From assembly GCF_947488185.1 (NCBI RefSeq), contig NZ_CANKYM010000001.1, forward strand, positions 124,001 through 188,000: a DNA stretch of 64,000 nt. Direction: 5' to 3'. The notes beneath the pieces were generated by a model that saw only the letters and a program-made list of their open reading frames with translations, was not told where the DNA came from and searched no databases. The position numbers were made by a program, and so were the translations under genes. Positions 24,394 through 32,522 of the stretch are shown here, one piece after another. The stretch's first letter is position 1. Every line of letters begins with the position of its first letter. This DNA comes from an uncultured Roseobacter sp. Lineage in GTDB: Bacteria; Pseudomonadota; Alphaproteobacteria; Rhodobacterales; Rhodobacteraceae.

Positions 24394-25053
24394 ATGCCCG
24401 AACATCGCAGCGATGCCGAAAAAGAAATACGTGACGCTGTTGTCGCGCGGCTTCGAATGGCCCGGCCAAATGCCCGCATCATCCATGAGATCAACCTGCT
24501 TGATGGCCTTGTGCGTTGCGATGTCATGGCCGTTGACCGATCAGAAATAGTAACCGTCGAAATCAAATCTGAAAGGGACAAACTGGATCGGCTGGAGACA
24601 CAACTGGATGCCATGCGCCGAACTTCTCACACCGCCATTGCCGCACTGCATCGGAAATTCATTCCACAGGATCAGATTGAAGCCCGCGCCACCATGCCCC
24701 GAATAGATTTCATGAAATACGATCAGATCGTCTGGTGGTATCCGGGCGCGCAGGATTTCGCAGAAGCTCACCACCCTGCGTTCTGCTGGAAAGAACCACC
24801 GATAGAGAATGGGATACAAAACCCACTTCCCCCCGAAGCAATGTCACTTCTTCATGCCGGAGAAATGGCGGCAATGTGCGCCAACCTTGGGATATCGACG
24901 CCCCGCAAGGCCAACATGAAGCAGATGGAAAGAGCTTTGCGCTGGAGCGCATCAGGTCGCGACATTTGCCTGCAGATTTGCGGCGCTTTGAGGGCAAGAA
25001 CACGGGCCGCAGAAGCGGATGACCCGATCACAACTTTGGAAGCCACAGAATAG
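24394..25053 (+). CDS. PD-(D/E)XK nuclease-like prophage protein
   Basis: A 219-aa protein. Its N-terminal half has the nuclease-like core RIIHEINLLDGLVRCDVMAVDRSEIVTVEIKSERDKLDRLETQL (read as separate motifs: D in RCDVMAV, E-I-K in EIKSE), close to MmcB/VRR-type folds. The C-terminal half is helical and unassigned. The RBS region AGAGGATCGAACGG repeats that of the MazG-like gene upstream, so the two are co-translated in the same style. Confidence 0.7.
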   Translation: MPEHRSDAEKEIRDAVVARLRMARPNARIIHEINLLDGLVRCDVMAVDRSEIVTVEIKSERDKLDRLETQLDAMRRTSHTAIAALHRKFIPQDQIEARATMPRIDFMKYDQIVWWYPGAQDFAEAHHPAFCWKEPPIENGIQNPLPPEAMSLLHAGEMAAMCANLGISTPRKANMKQMERALRWSASGRDICLQICGALRARTRAAEADDPITTLEATE

Positions 25054-25063
25054 GATCGAAGCG

Positions 25064-25102
25064 ATGGACCATTCGAAGCGAGTGCGTTACCAAAATACCT
25101 AA
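25064..25102 (+). other. 12-codon reading frame with the same leader as its neighbours
   Basis: ATG 25064 is preceded by TAGGATCGAAGCG, the third copy of the leader seen before 23771 and 24394, but the frame ends after 12 codons (MDHSKRVRYQNT). It is either a remnant of a deleted third gene or a leader peptide. The 25,103-25,236 gap shows no other gene. Confidence 0.3.
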
Positions 25103-25236
25103 GTGACGTGACGCCAATTAGCGACAAAACTTGATGCAGATCATTTTAGAAACCTGTCCATCTAGTTAAATAGTCGGTTCGGGGACTGGCACTCTCCCGA
25201 TCTGCCGCAACCTACCGCGTTGAAAAGGAATGTATT

Positions 25237-25554
25237 TTGGCAACTGCGCTAACACTAATAGCTACACAATTGGGCGCCGTCATCATATGTGCCGCAATGC
25301 TGTTCGTCAGCTTTCGCGTCTGGCGGGCAAAGGGCGTTGACAAACCAGCCACGTCGGGCGGTCAGCCCATTGGCGATGTCACCATGTCCGATGGCACATC
25401 CCGACGCGCGTATGTTGAACATTCTGGCTCAACTCTCCGGGTCATCTTTCGGGACGAACGTGACCAAACAGAGGCTTTCGTGGATATGTCCACAGAGACC
25501 GCCATGCAACTCGGCACAGCGCTCGTCGCCAATAGAAAGGAGCATGTTGCTTAA
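25237..25554 (+). CDS. Small single-pass membrane protein
   Basis: A 105-aa protein with TTG start after AAAAGGAA. Residues about 5-27 form one transmembrane helix followed by RVWRAKG. The cytoplasmic part contains GDVTMSDGTSRRAYVEHSGSTLRVIF, a small beta-rich domain. Not recognised. Confidence 0.5.
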   Translation: MATALTLIATQLGAVIICAAMLFVSFRVWRAKGVDKPATSGGQPIGDVTMSDGTSRRAYVEHSGSTLRVIFRDERDQTEAFVDMSTETAMQLGTALVANRKEHVA

Positions 25555-25623
25555 AACAAATAGGTAGGCCGGCCTGCTCGCAACAGTACCGGCCCCGCCA
25601 CAACCAGTCTCCCAAACCAAGGA

Positions 25624-25899
25624 ATGCAGATCGTGACAAAGAAACCAATAGCGCCGGAAGCCGCTGAAAACCAACCGAAAACTCGCGAAGTCGTTGGCGA
25701 GGACGAAACAAGGCCGATTCCCGCCGTCCATCAAAAGGCATTGGCTGAAAATGAGGCGCTCAAAAGAGAGGTTCTCAGACTCGTGCAGGATGAGACACCC
25801 CTGATGGCCGGGCCATTGCTTGTGGAACTGCTGGAGGACATCGGTGCGGCATTCGAAAAAGTGCAGGATGGCATAGCCAACATGCGATACGAACGCTAA
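25624..25899 (+). CDS. Hypothetical prophage protein with helical C-terminus
   Basis: A 91-aa hydrophilic protein whose second half (NEALKREVLRLVQDETP...AAFEKVQDGIANMRYER) is probably coiled coil. GTG 25633 is an alternative start with a better-placed AGGA. Its last 4 bases overlap the end of the convergent tail-spike gene. Confidence 0.45.
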   Translation: MQIVTKKPIAPEAAENQPKTREVVGEDETRPIPAVHQKALAENEALKREVLRLVQDETPLMAGPLLVELLEDIGAAFEKVQDGIANMRYER

Positions 25900-27974
25900 T
25901 TGGCCTCCAACCAGCCGATGTCGCTGGCGAAGGCGACAAGTGGCGTGCCGGTAAAGAAGGCCGCAAGATCATCTCTCGCACCGGCACCCGCGAGCCTCCG
26001 ATGATCACCTGCAGCTGCGTTAATTCCTATTGAACCGGGTGCCAGACCGGCTTCCACAATAGGCGTGGTGTGGGCATAGGTCGCGTTCAACACAAAGCCT
26101 GCCTCGATCTGTCCAAGTGTCCGAGAATCGAACAACGTGGCCGTCGTGTGCGGCGCGTGAGTGGTCACATCATCTGGCGCATTAAGGTTCGGGATGTAGC
26201 GCACGTTATTCGCATCGACCAGATCCGGGAAATCATGCGTTGAGCTTTCCATTCGGATCATGAGCGGCGCAAATCCGACCTGGCTGGCCTCGCCATTCAG
26301 GACCCACATCGTGTTGTTGTAGACTGTGATTGGGGCAGTGATTGAGGCGGTTATGGCATCCGGCTTGTCATTGTCCGCCAGGACAAAGCCCAGGATGCGG
26401 CGCGTCGTGGGCGAGTCGTCCGGGATTTCATGCTTGAACCCGAGGTTGTTTCTGAGGGTCAGGCCCATGCCGTTCGTGCGTACAAAGCTGTCGGATGACC
26501 AATTCGCGATAAAGATGTTTCCGTCGAAGATATGGTTGCCGATCAGGGGCCGGGTGATCGAACCGCTGTTATTGATCAAGCCGTGAAGTCTCACGGGGGC
26601 CTGATTGCCGCCCTCAAACACGCACGAATGAATGTTGACGATATGCCCGTCTTCGTACTGACCGGTGATTTTCGTAGGGTTTTCCTCCAGCTTGAAGACC
26701 GGCTGCCCAGTGCCGCGCGTGTGGAACATTTCCGTGCCGCGCCCATGTGTCAATGCTATGCCGTTTACTCTCGCAAGGGCGCGCATTTGAGTGTCAACCG
26801 ACGACGCCAGCGGGTTTTGTATAAAGCCGCATCCAGTGAATGAAAAACTGCTGTTCGGGTTCAGAAGGCTTTCCGTGATGATTGCGTATTGCCCACCAAA
26901 GTCGGTCAGGTGCACATTATCGTAGTGAAAGTTCTGCTGAATGCTCAACTCCGCCGTGCCGACACCGTGGCCAAAACTGCTGTTGCGGAATCCCTGAACC
27001 CGGCAGTTACTCACCATGGCATCCATGGGCGAGCCGTGGATGATGACCGCGCGCCCGACATTCGGATTGGCTACCCCGCCGATCTCCATGCTGGACGGAT
27101 CGAAGCCACCCTGAAAGTCGAGATTGAACAACCGCAGGTCCGTGCGCTCCGCAGGGGCCGGGTTGTAGGTGTTGGTGATGTTAAACACCCGGTTCTGGTT
27201 CTGGTCCAACTGGTTGTTGATGACCGGGCGCGCGCCCGACCCATAGTCGCCAAAGAACATGTTTCCGGCCACGCCATCGGTGATACTCAAACCAACGTCC
27301 CACGCGCCGCCGCGCTTGAAGTACCAGGCCGAAGAGGTACCCCTGTTGGCGATCCATTCTGCCGTATCGCTGTAAAGGGTATCCAGATTGACTTTCTGCG
27401 CACCGGCGGGGGCGTCAAGGAAGTCCGTGTCCCCGATCGGGTTCACGAAGATCATGTTTGCCTCCGCGTAGACATCGCCCTGCGCGGCTACGTTCAAAGA
27501 CACATCAGCCGAACGTGACCACTTGCCCGAGGACGGCTCAACCACCAAGAGGCTCGCTGTGTACGTCCCGGGGGTGTTGTACATGTGCGAGACAAAAGGC
27601 CCTTTCGCATAGCGTTTTGACTTCCACTCCGTCAGCACATTGGCCGGAGTGTCCCAAACGCCGACATCCCCCAGATCCCACAAGAAGATGTGGTCATGCA
27701 GGCGCGGGTCGTATGCACTGTTGTAAGTGTTACCAGACACGGCGGAATAGGTCTCTGTACTGTCAAAGGTTGTGCTAGACAGATCCACGGTGAAACGGAC
27801 GCTGTCCGGCGCACATTGCAGGTTGGTGCGATCAACAGAGATCGCCACGGTACCGCCAGACCCGGCAGAAGCACCCCAGGTTGACACGCTGGCGGACGCC
27901 AAAATCTGGCCGCCAATCGTCGTGGTTAACGTCTGCGCGCGGCCGCTGAGGCGACCAGAGAAGAAGAATGTCAT
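25896..27974 (-). CDS. Tail spike-like protein: PKD domain plus right-handed beta-helix
   Basis: A 692-aa protein. The N-terminal third has a PKD-type motif (FLWDLGDVGVWDTP and VSHMYNTPGTYTASLLV), followed by a long parallel beta-helix region rich in short strands and Asn turns (ITNTYNPAPAERTDLRLFNLDFQGG, MVSNCRVQGFRN, VYNNTMWVLNGEA). This is the architecture of phage receptor-binding spikes, many of which cut surface polysaccharide. Catalytic residues cannot be read. It is the last late gene, overlapping the upstream fibre gene by 4 bp. Confidence 0.75.
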   Translation of the reverse strand: MTFFFSGRLSGRAQTLTTTIGGQILASASVSTWGASAGSGGTVAISVDRTNLQCAPDSVRFTVDLSSTTFDSTETYSAVSGNTYNSAYDPRLHDHIFLWDLGDVGVWDTPANVLTEWKSKRYAKGPFVSHMYNTPGTYTASLLVVEPSSGKWSRSADVSLNVAAQGDVYAEANMIFVNPIGDTDFLDAPAGAQKVNLDTLYSDTAEWIANRGTSSAWYFKRGGAWDVGLSITDGVAGNMFFGDYGSGARPVINNQLDQNQNRVFNITNTYNPAPAERTDLRLFNLDFQGGFDPSSMEIGGVANPNVGRAVIIHGSPMDAMVSNCRVQGFRNSSFGHGVGTAELSIQQNFHYDNVHLTDFGGQYAIITESLLNPNSSFSFTGCGFIQNPLASSVDTQMRALARVNGIALTHGRGTEMFHTRGTGQPVFKLEENPTKITGQYEDGHIVNIHSCVFEGGNQAPVRLHGLINNSGSITRPLIGNHIFDGNIFIANWSSDSFVRTNGMGLTLRNNLGFKHEIPDDSPTTRRILGFVLADNDKPDAITASITAPITVYNNTMWVLNGEASQVGFAPLMIRMESSTHDFPDLVDANNVRYIPNLNAPDDVTTHAPHTTATLFDSRTLGQIEAGFVLNATYAHTTPIVEAGLAPGSIGINAAAGDHRRLAGAGARDDLAAFFTGTPLVAFASDIGWLEAN

Positions 27975-29620
27975 GGCAAAAAGCTCGCTGCGATTGCGAG
28001 GTGACGCCCCGGCGATGCCTGATTGGAATTGGCGACGACCTGCCTGCCGATCTCTGTTGTGACTACGGAGTCAAATCCGAGAGAGAGAATTTCGCCTGTG
28101 TCGATGTCACCGTAAGGCGATCCTCGGGTGGTGACGCCGGTGAAACCGGGCTGCACGGTATCGCCGGATTTAAATGCCCCCGCGAGCAGGATACCTCCGG
28201 CGGTAACGTCCACAGCAAGGGTGTGATCTTGGACGGCTGTACTGGCAAAGGCCAAATCCTCCAGCGTCAGTGGACCGGATTTAACAACCCTGACCACGTG
28301 AATGCCGACGCGGGATTGTGACCAGCCTACGCCGCCCGTTAGGGTCGCAACGATATCCCCCGTAGTGCCTGCAGGATCAGCATCAGCTTGAAACAAGGCG
28401 AGCGTACCAATGTTGCCGGGGTCGAAAAGCTCGGAAACCTTGGTGCACGTCTGGCCGCCCACAGTGAGAGACAGAGCGTTGCTATTCGCGGCCTTGAAGC
28501 CAGCAACGAACACCAGCAAGTGGCGGTTGGCGTCTGTTGCTCCAAGCGCGACACTAGGGAATGTGTAGGAAAGCGTGTTGCCGCCACCCGCAGAAATCGG
28601 ACTGGCTGGCAGGCTAATACTGGATCCGGCAACGATCAAAACCTCGTTGCTCGACACCTGTTGCGACCCGTTTTGGTCCGTCATGGTTTCGGTGACAGTC
28701 AAGGATGCGCCTGCATCAGCAGCATCGGCAAGCAGCGTCGGCGCACTGGGGTCTGACGCATCAACCGGATTGGTGCCATTCGTGGAATAGACAAGATTGC
28801 CAGCGCCAGTGATTGCCCATAGTGCCGGGGTGATCGGGAGATTATCCCCGACATCCGGCGATCCATCATGGCTCAGCAGTGTGTCAAACAGAGCGACCGG
28901 GCCTGTTTGCAAATCTTCAAGGTCAAGGTTGGCCGTCCCGGTATAAGCCCCCGACGCCGTGATCGGCCAGATACCACTGGTGGCATTTGTCGTAAGCGTG
29001 ATGGTGTTGTCTGCCTGATCGAAGGTGCCGCCGTGGAGCGTGAACGTGACTACATCCGAATAGGTCGTGCCGCCAGAGGACGTTAATGCCTCTCGGTAGG
29101 TAACCTCACCCGTGTTTGCCTCGGCATTATACTCGGTTCCTGTCAGGTGTTCACTGTCATCAACTCCATTGCGCCGAACGTAAACGATGCTGGGTACTGC
29201 GCCCGGTGTGATCGAAGAACCGGGCGTAATGTTCACCGGCGTTCCGACGAATGGGTCGATGTGATCTGCAAACGGTTGCGAGGAGTATACGGGCGGCGGG
29301 TATCGAACAGTGTAAGGAGCGCTGAGAACCTCCACGCCGTCGACTGTTGGCGCATACCGTAGGCTCTGAAGGTTCTGACCAGCAATCGGCGTATAGGTCA
29401 CTGCATTAGCGCCGCCGATCAATACACCGTTCACCCGCCAGCGGTGCACCACCACCTCGCCGCCCTGCAGCCCGTTCAAGACGCCCGTCAGCACTGTTTC
29501 GATCTGCGGTGTCGGGCCGTGCGTCGGGTTGTTTGTCAGGCCTTCAATGGTGGCAAAAACCGCCTCGCCAATTGCGATCCCGCCAGTAGCGTCAATTCCG
29601 ACGCTGACACCGATGAACAT
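27971..29620 (-). CDS. Tail fibre-like structural protein
   Basis: A 549-aa beta-rich protein of repeated Ig-like stretches (VVHRWRVNGVLIGGANAVTYTP; repeated A-D-A-G-A-S-L-T-V-T elements) and a C-terminal domain (NRHLLVFVAGFKAANSNALSLTVGGQTCTKV) similar to modules in other adhesive phage proteins. ATG 29620 (MFIGVSVG) overlaps the stop of the spike-base gene. It probably sits between base and spike at the tail tip. Confidence 0.65.
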   Translation of the reverse strand: MFIGVSVGIDATGGIAIGEAVFATIEGLTNNPTHGPTPQIETVLTGVLNGLQGGEVVVHRWRVNGVLIGGANAVTYTPIAGQNLQSLRYAPTVDGVEVLSAPYTVRYPPPVYSSQPFADHIDPFVGTPVNITPGSSITPGAVPSIVYVRRNGVDDSEHLTGTEYNAEANTGEVTYREALTSSGGTTYSDVVTFTLHGGTFDQADNTITLTTNATSGIWPITASGAYTGTANLDLEDLQTGPVALFDTLLSHDGSPDVGDNLPITPALWAITGAGNLVYSTNGTNPVDASDPSAPTLLADAADAGASLTVTETMTDQNGSQQVSSNEVLIVAGSSISLPASPISAGGGNTLSYTFPSVALGATDANRHLLVFVAGFKAANSNALSLTVGGQTCTKVSELFDPGNIGTLALFQADADPAGTTGDIVATLTGGVGWSQSRVGIHVVRVVKSGPLTLEDLAFASTAVQDHTLAVDVTAGGILLAGAFKSGDTVQPGFTGVTTRGSPYGDIDTGEILSLGFDSVVTTEIGRQVVANSNQASPGRHLAIAASFLP

Positions 29621-29880
29621 TAGGACAGCCCCTTGATCCCGGTGGCTGTTGTGCCTGTCGCCCAAACACGTGTCGCGCGAATAGGAAACGCAATACCTGC
29701 CGCGATGGTGACTTCATCCGTGACGCCAGCCGTGGTCGTGACCCGAACGACACCTGTCGTCGCCACGTTGATTGCGCGTGTCGCCCGCTGCAGATCCGCG
29801 ACATCATTGGGCGTCACGCTTTCGATTATGTCTGCAGGACTGGTCAGTCCCTTCGCGAACGACAAGAAGTAGTCAAGCAT
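29620..29880 (-). CDS. Spike base protein, RCAP_rcc01079 family
   Basis: An 86-aa protein with the C-terminal signature RVWATGTTATGIKGLS that closely matches the small spike-base protein described from Rhodobacter capsulatus phage/GTA-related loci. The N-terminus (SPADIIESVTPNDVADL) also fits. ATG 29880 follows AAGGGGAAAG. The protein is inferred to anchor the head or tail spike encoded just downstream. The match supports a Rhodobacteraceae origin. Confidence 0.75.
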   Translation of the reverse strand: MLDYFLSFAKGLTSPADIIESVTPNDVADLQRATRAINVATTGVVRVTTTAGVTDEVTIAAGIAFPIRATRVWATGTTATGIKGLS

Positions 29881-29897
29881 TGGTCTTTCCCCTTCAA

Positions 29898-29920
29898 AGA
29901 AAAAGGGACCCGCAGGCCCC
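29898..29920 (-). terminator. Intrinsic terminator-like hairpin between lysis and spike genes
   Basis: On the minus strand GGGGCC-TGCG-GGTCCC (one G-T pair) is followed by TTTTTCTTT. It separates the lysis module from the spike-base/fibre/spike genes and may reduce read-through to them. Confidence 0.5.
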
Positions 29921-29926
29921 TCGTGT

Positions 29927-30286
29927 TTAAGTTGCTGTTCTTGGCTTTCGGAATAGCCGCCACACCTGGCCCGGCCAGCGCACAGGGCTGTCCAAAAACA
30001 GCGCCACTGCAAAAGCGAGGATTAGCCACGGCGGGGTGCCGGATTGAACAACGGTGCCGATGTTCTCAGAGCGCAGCCCTGTCGCCCCGCTGGATTGCTC
30101 AATGAACCGGGCGCGCGGACGCATCAGCGTTTGTTCCCGGCTGATCACGACACCAAGGTTCTGCGTGTTTTCCTTGCCCGCTTGAACATTGGCCGCGACA
30201 TTTGGGCCACCGCCGGTCAACAGGCTCAGCGGCCCACCGCAGGACGGCAGCAGGATCATAAGAAACACCAAAACTGGTTTAGACAT
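29927..30286 (-). CDS. Lysis-associated lipoprotein/membrane protein (spanin-like)
   Basis: A 119-aa protein with a lipobox-like ILLPSC near residue 16, a conserved GGGPNVAANVQAGKENTQNLG segment known from phage proteins near endolysin genes, and a C-terminal transmembrane helix (PWLILAFAVALFL). The mixed lipoprotein plus helix layout would link both membranes, as unimolecular spanins do; this role is inferred. Its start overlaps the end of the holin candidate gene. Confidence 0.6.
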   Translation of the reverse strand: MSKPVLVFLMILLPSCGGPLSLLTGGGPNVAANVQAGKENTQNLGVVISREQTLMRPRARFIEQSSGATGLRSENIGTVVQSGTPPWLILAFAVALFLDSPVRWPGQVWRLFRKPRTAT

Positions 30287-30501
30287 CAGCGGGTGGGCAC
30301 GTTGGCACGATCAGGAATGTAGCGCCCGATCAGCATTGTTATCCCGGCAGCAATGAGCATCGACACAGCGGGTCCGCCGAATGCAGTACCAGCAGTATAG
30401 TTCCCAAGAACCTCTGTGATCGCCGGAGCGATAAGAGCGGCCACCGCCAGCTTGTTCGTCGGAAGTTCATCAACTTGATTTGCCAAAGGTGTTTTGAACA
30501 T
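30286..30501 (-). CDS. Holin-like small membrane protein
   Basis: A 71-aa protein with two hydrophobic stretches (LAVAALIAPAITEVLG and FGGPAVSMLIAAGITMLIG) separated by a short turn and a charged C-terminus (RYIPDRANVPTR). Size, topology and position directly after the endolysin fit a class II holin. The RBS is strong (AGGAGG, 8 bp before ATG). Confidence 0.65.
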   Translation of the reverse strand: MFKTPLANQVDELPTNKLAVAALIAPAITEVLGNYTAGTAFGGPAVSMLIAAGITMLIGRYIPDRANVPTR

Positions 30502-30513
30502 TTTTGCGGCCTC

Positions 30514-31188
30514 CTAAGCCTCATTGACGGACAGTGGTTGCCCGTTTTTGTTCAGATGCTTGGTGATGGACGGTTGCCGAGTGTCGAAGGGCCAGCGCGC
30601 ATCCAGGAACCGCGCCTTGCTGATCCGGGTGATGGTCACCGCGTTGGACTGGTTGCCGCCCAGGATGTGGTAAGCGTCGGCGTCCTCGCCCCAGTACAGC
30701 CCGACATGACCTTTCCAGCCATTCCGAGAACCCCGCCAGAAGACCATGACGGCACCCAATTGCGGCGCGCAGGACTTCCCAAAGTCATCCCAATTCCGCG
30801 CCCCGAGCGGGTTCTCAGGCAGGGTGATCCCAGGCTTCCACTTGCGCATGACGGTCGCGACAAACGCGCCGCACCACGGCACTTCGCGTGGATCGAACCA
30901 GCTTACCGATGCATCGAACCACCGCACCAATTGCGACCGATTGCGCGCTTCATGCAGTCCCTTCACGCGGATTGCTTCGGACATCCAAGGGATTTCGCTG
31001 TCGGGGGCATCCTCCATGAGTGCTGCCCATGTGATCGGCCCGACATAGGCGCGTGCACGCAGCCCGACGCTCTTCTTGAATGCGATGACAGCGGCTTGGG
31101 TTTGCGGCCCGTCGATCCCGTCAATCGGGCCTGGGTCAAAGCCAAGCTCCGCCAGACGCGCCTGAATGGCGCGGACGTCATAGGTCAT
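30514..31188 (-). CDS. Endolysin: peptidoglycan-binding domain plus TIGR02594-type hydrolase
   Basis: A 224-aa protein. Residues about 5-60 form a PG_binding_1 domain (IQARLAELGFDPGPIDGIDGPQTQAAVIAFKKSVGL). Residues about 70-200 form the TIGR02594 (CHAP/NlpC-like) domain with PWCGAFVATVMRKW (catalytic Cys) and GHVGLYWG (catalytic His). It cleaves the host cell wall at the end of the lytic cycle. The RBS AAAGGA precedes ATG 31188. It has no signal peptide, so holin-dependent release is expected. Confidence 0.85.
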   Translation of the reverse strand: MTYDVRAIQARLAELGFDPGPIDGIDGPQTQAAVIAFKKSVGLRARAYVGPITWAALMEDAPDSEIPWMSEAIRVKGLHEARNRSQLVRWFDASVSWFDPREVPWCGAFVATVMRKWKPGITLPENPLGARNWDDFGKSCAPQLGAVMVFWRGSRNGWKGHVGLYWGEDADAYHILGGNQSNAVTITRISKARFLDARWPFDTRQPSITKHLNKNGQPLSVNEA

Positions 31189-31207
31189 AGCGATGTCCTT
31201 TAGATTT

Positions 31208-31705
31208 TTAGTCCAGAATGCTTTTCGACAGCGGGTCGTAAGCAGAGGAGCAAGACTTTCGCCCCGCGCGGATCACGCCGGAATCCAGCGTTTTAACGAC
31301 ATGACGGACGCAAATCCGGTATGGAAAAGCTGGCTCCGCCGGTGCAGTCTGTCCATTCTCAAAAAAACTCGCCCAGGACCACGGGGCAGGCTGAACCGAA
31401 TACGTCTTGGGCGAGTAATCTCCGCGTCCCTTGCGGGTGGCAATCCTGCCCCCTTCGGCTGTTTCGATGATTGCAGTCCATTGACCCGTCACAGCGCGGC
31501 GCGCATTTGCCTGATACCGAATGCCTGGCTTGCCAGTATCCATCGGGATGATCTCTACGGCTGGCGAGGTCCAAGGCCCACGGTCAACATAAGTGTCCCA
31601 AAGCACCCTACCCTCTTCCCGACCAAAGAGAACAACGCCCCACATGACAAACAGCACAAATGGCCAATTTATCGACTTCCGAACTGATCTGACAGCGGCT
31701 CTCAC
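31208..31705 (-). CDS. Single-pass membrane protein of the lysis region
   Basis: A 165-aa protein from GTG 31705, which is preceded by GGAGG at ideal distance and overlaps the upstream stop. One helix (INWPFVLFVMWGVVLFG) is followed by a periplasmic-type domain with two Cys (ICVRHV, KSCSSAY). Not recognised. Longer readings of the frame upstream lack a ribosome site. Confidence 0.6.
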   Translation of the reverse strand: MRAAVRSVRKSINWPFVLFVMWGVVLFGREEGRVLWDTYVDRGPWTSPAVEIIPMDTGKPGIRYQANARRAVTGQWTAIIETAEGGRIATRKGRGDYSPKTYSVQPAPWSWASFFENGQTAPAEPAFPYRICVRHVVKTLDSGVIRAGRKSCSSAYDPLSKSILD

Positions 31706-32037
31706 GATTGACCTCCGAGCAACCGGGCAGCAAGCCTTGTGATGAAATCGGGACCTATGCCGATCAGCCACCGCGTGATGTGCTCGCCGGTAAAGCCCAG
31801 ACCAATGGCGACCACGATCTTGTCTTCCGGCGTGAACACCGGCACCCACCGAATGACAGGCTCATAGCCGAAGTACGCAATCAGGATGCCCGCAAGGATA
31901 CCCCCTATCGCGCGCCTGCGGCGTTGCCAGATTCTCGCCCGCGTCGGCCTTTCCTCCAGCTCGTCATCGGTCAGTAGAAATTTCACCACGACAGAAGCGA
32001 TGATTGCTGCCCATAGCTTCAGCGTTTCCGCGTCCAT
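31702..32037 (-). CDS. Membrane protein, holin candidate
   Basis: A 111-aa protein with three hydrophobic segments (LWAAIIASVVVKFLL, AIGGILAGILIAYFG, KIVVAIGLGFTGEHI) and an Arg-rich loop (RPTRARIWQRRRR). Three helices of this size fit a class I holin or a holin-like tail-region membrane protein. ATG 32037 overlaps the upstream stop codon (TGATG). Confidence 0.55.
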   Translation of the reverse strand: MDAETLKLWAAIIASVVVKFLLTDDELEERPTRARIWQRRRRAIGGILAGILIAYFGYEPVIRWVPVFTPEDKIVVAIGLGFTGEHITRWLIGIGPDFITRLAARLLGGQS

Positions 32038-32522
32038 CACGGCCACCGCGCGTCATCCGCATAGTCGGCGGGTATCGGGTCCAAAGCCTTGATCGCGCTA
32101 GCGGCATAAATCAGCGCCGGTTCCCAGTTCATAAAAGTATCACCCAACGCCGCAACTTCGTGAGCATCCAGCAATACCGGCGCGCCGCCTACCGTGATCC
32201 ACGCAAAGTCCAAATCCGGCCACTGCCACCGGTAGTTTCCCAATAGATCAACGGGCGGGTCTTCCAAGGACGCCTTAAGTATTGCGAATTTCGCGTCCGC
32301 AGCAGCAGCCGTGACACGCCGTAGTGACTTTTCATCCACGTGAAACTGATACTCTTGCCCCCGGACGGAATGGGTCAGCGGCAGCGCCAAGCGGCGATCT
32401 CTTTCGATATCAACATCGGCTCTTGTGGGGGTCGTGTTAGCCAGCCATTCCGCCTCGATCTGGGCACGTTCCTGTGCGGGGATTTCAACCGGTTCGCCAT
32501 TGACAATCATCATGCTCATCAT
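32037..32522 (-). CDS. DUF4376-like tail fibre-associated protein
   Basis: A 161-aa protein. The middle part (TRADVDIERDRRLALPLTHSVRGQEYQFHVDEKSLRRVTAAAADAKFA) resembles DUF4376, a domain of proteins encoded next to phage tail fibres and thought to help fibre assembly. It overlaps both neighbours (4 bp and 1 bp). Confidence 0.6.
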   Translation of the reverse strand: MMSMMIVNGEPVEIPAQERAQIEAEWLANTTPTRADVDIERDRRLALPLTHSVRGQEYQFHVDEKSLRRVTAAAADAKFAILKASLEDPPVDLLGNYRWQWPDLDFAWITVGGAPVLLDAHEVAALGDTFMNWEPALIYAASAIKALDPIPADYADDARWP

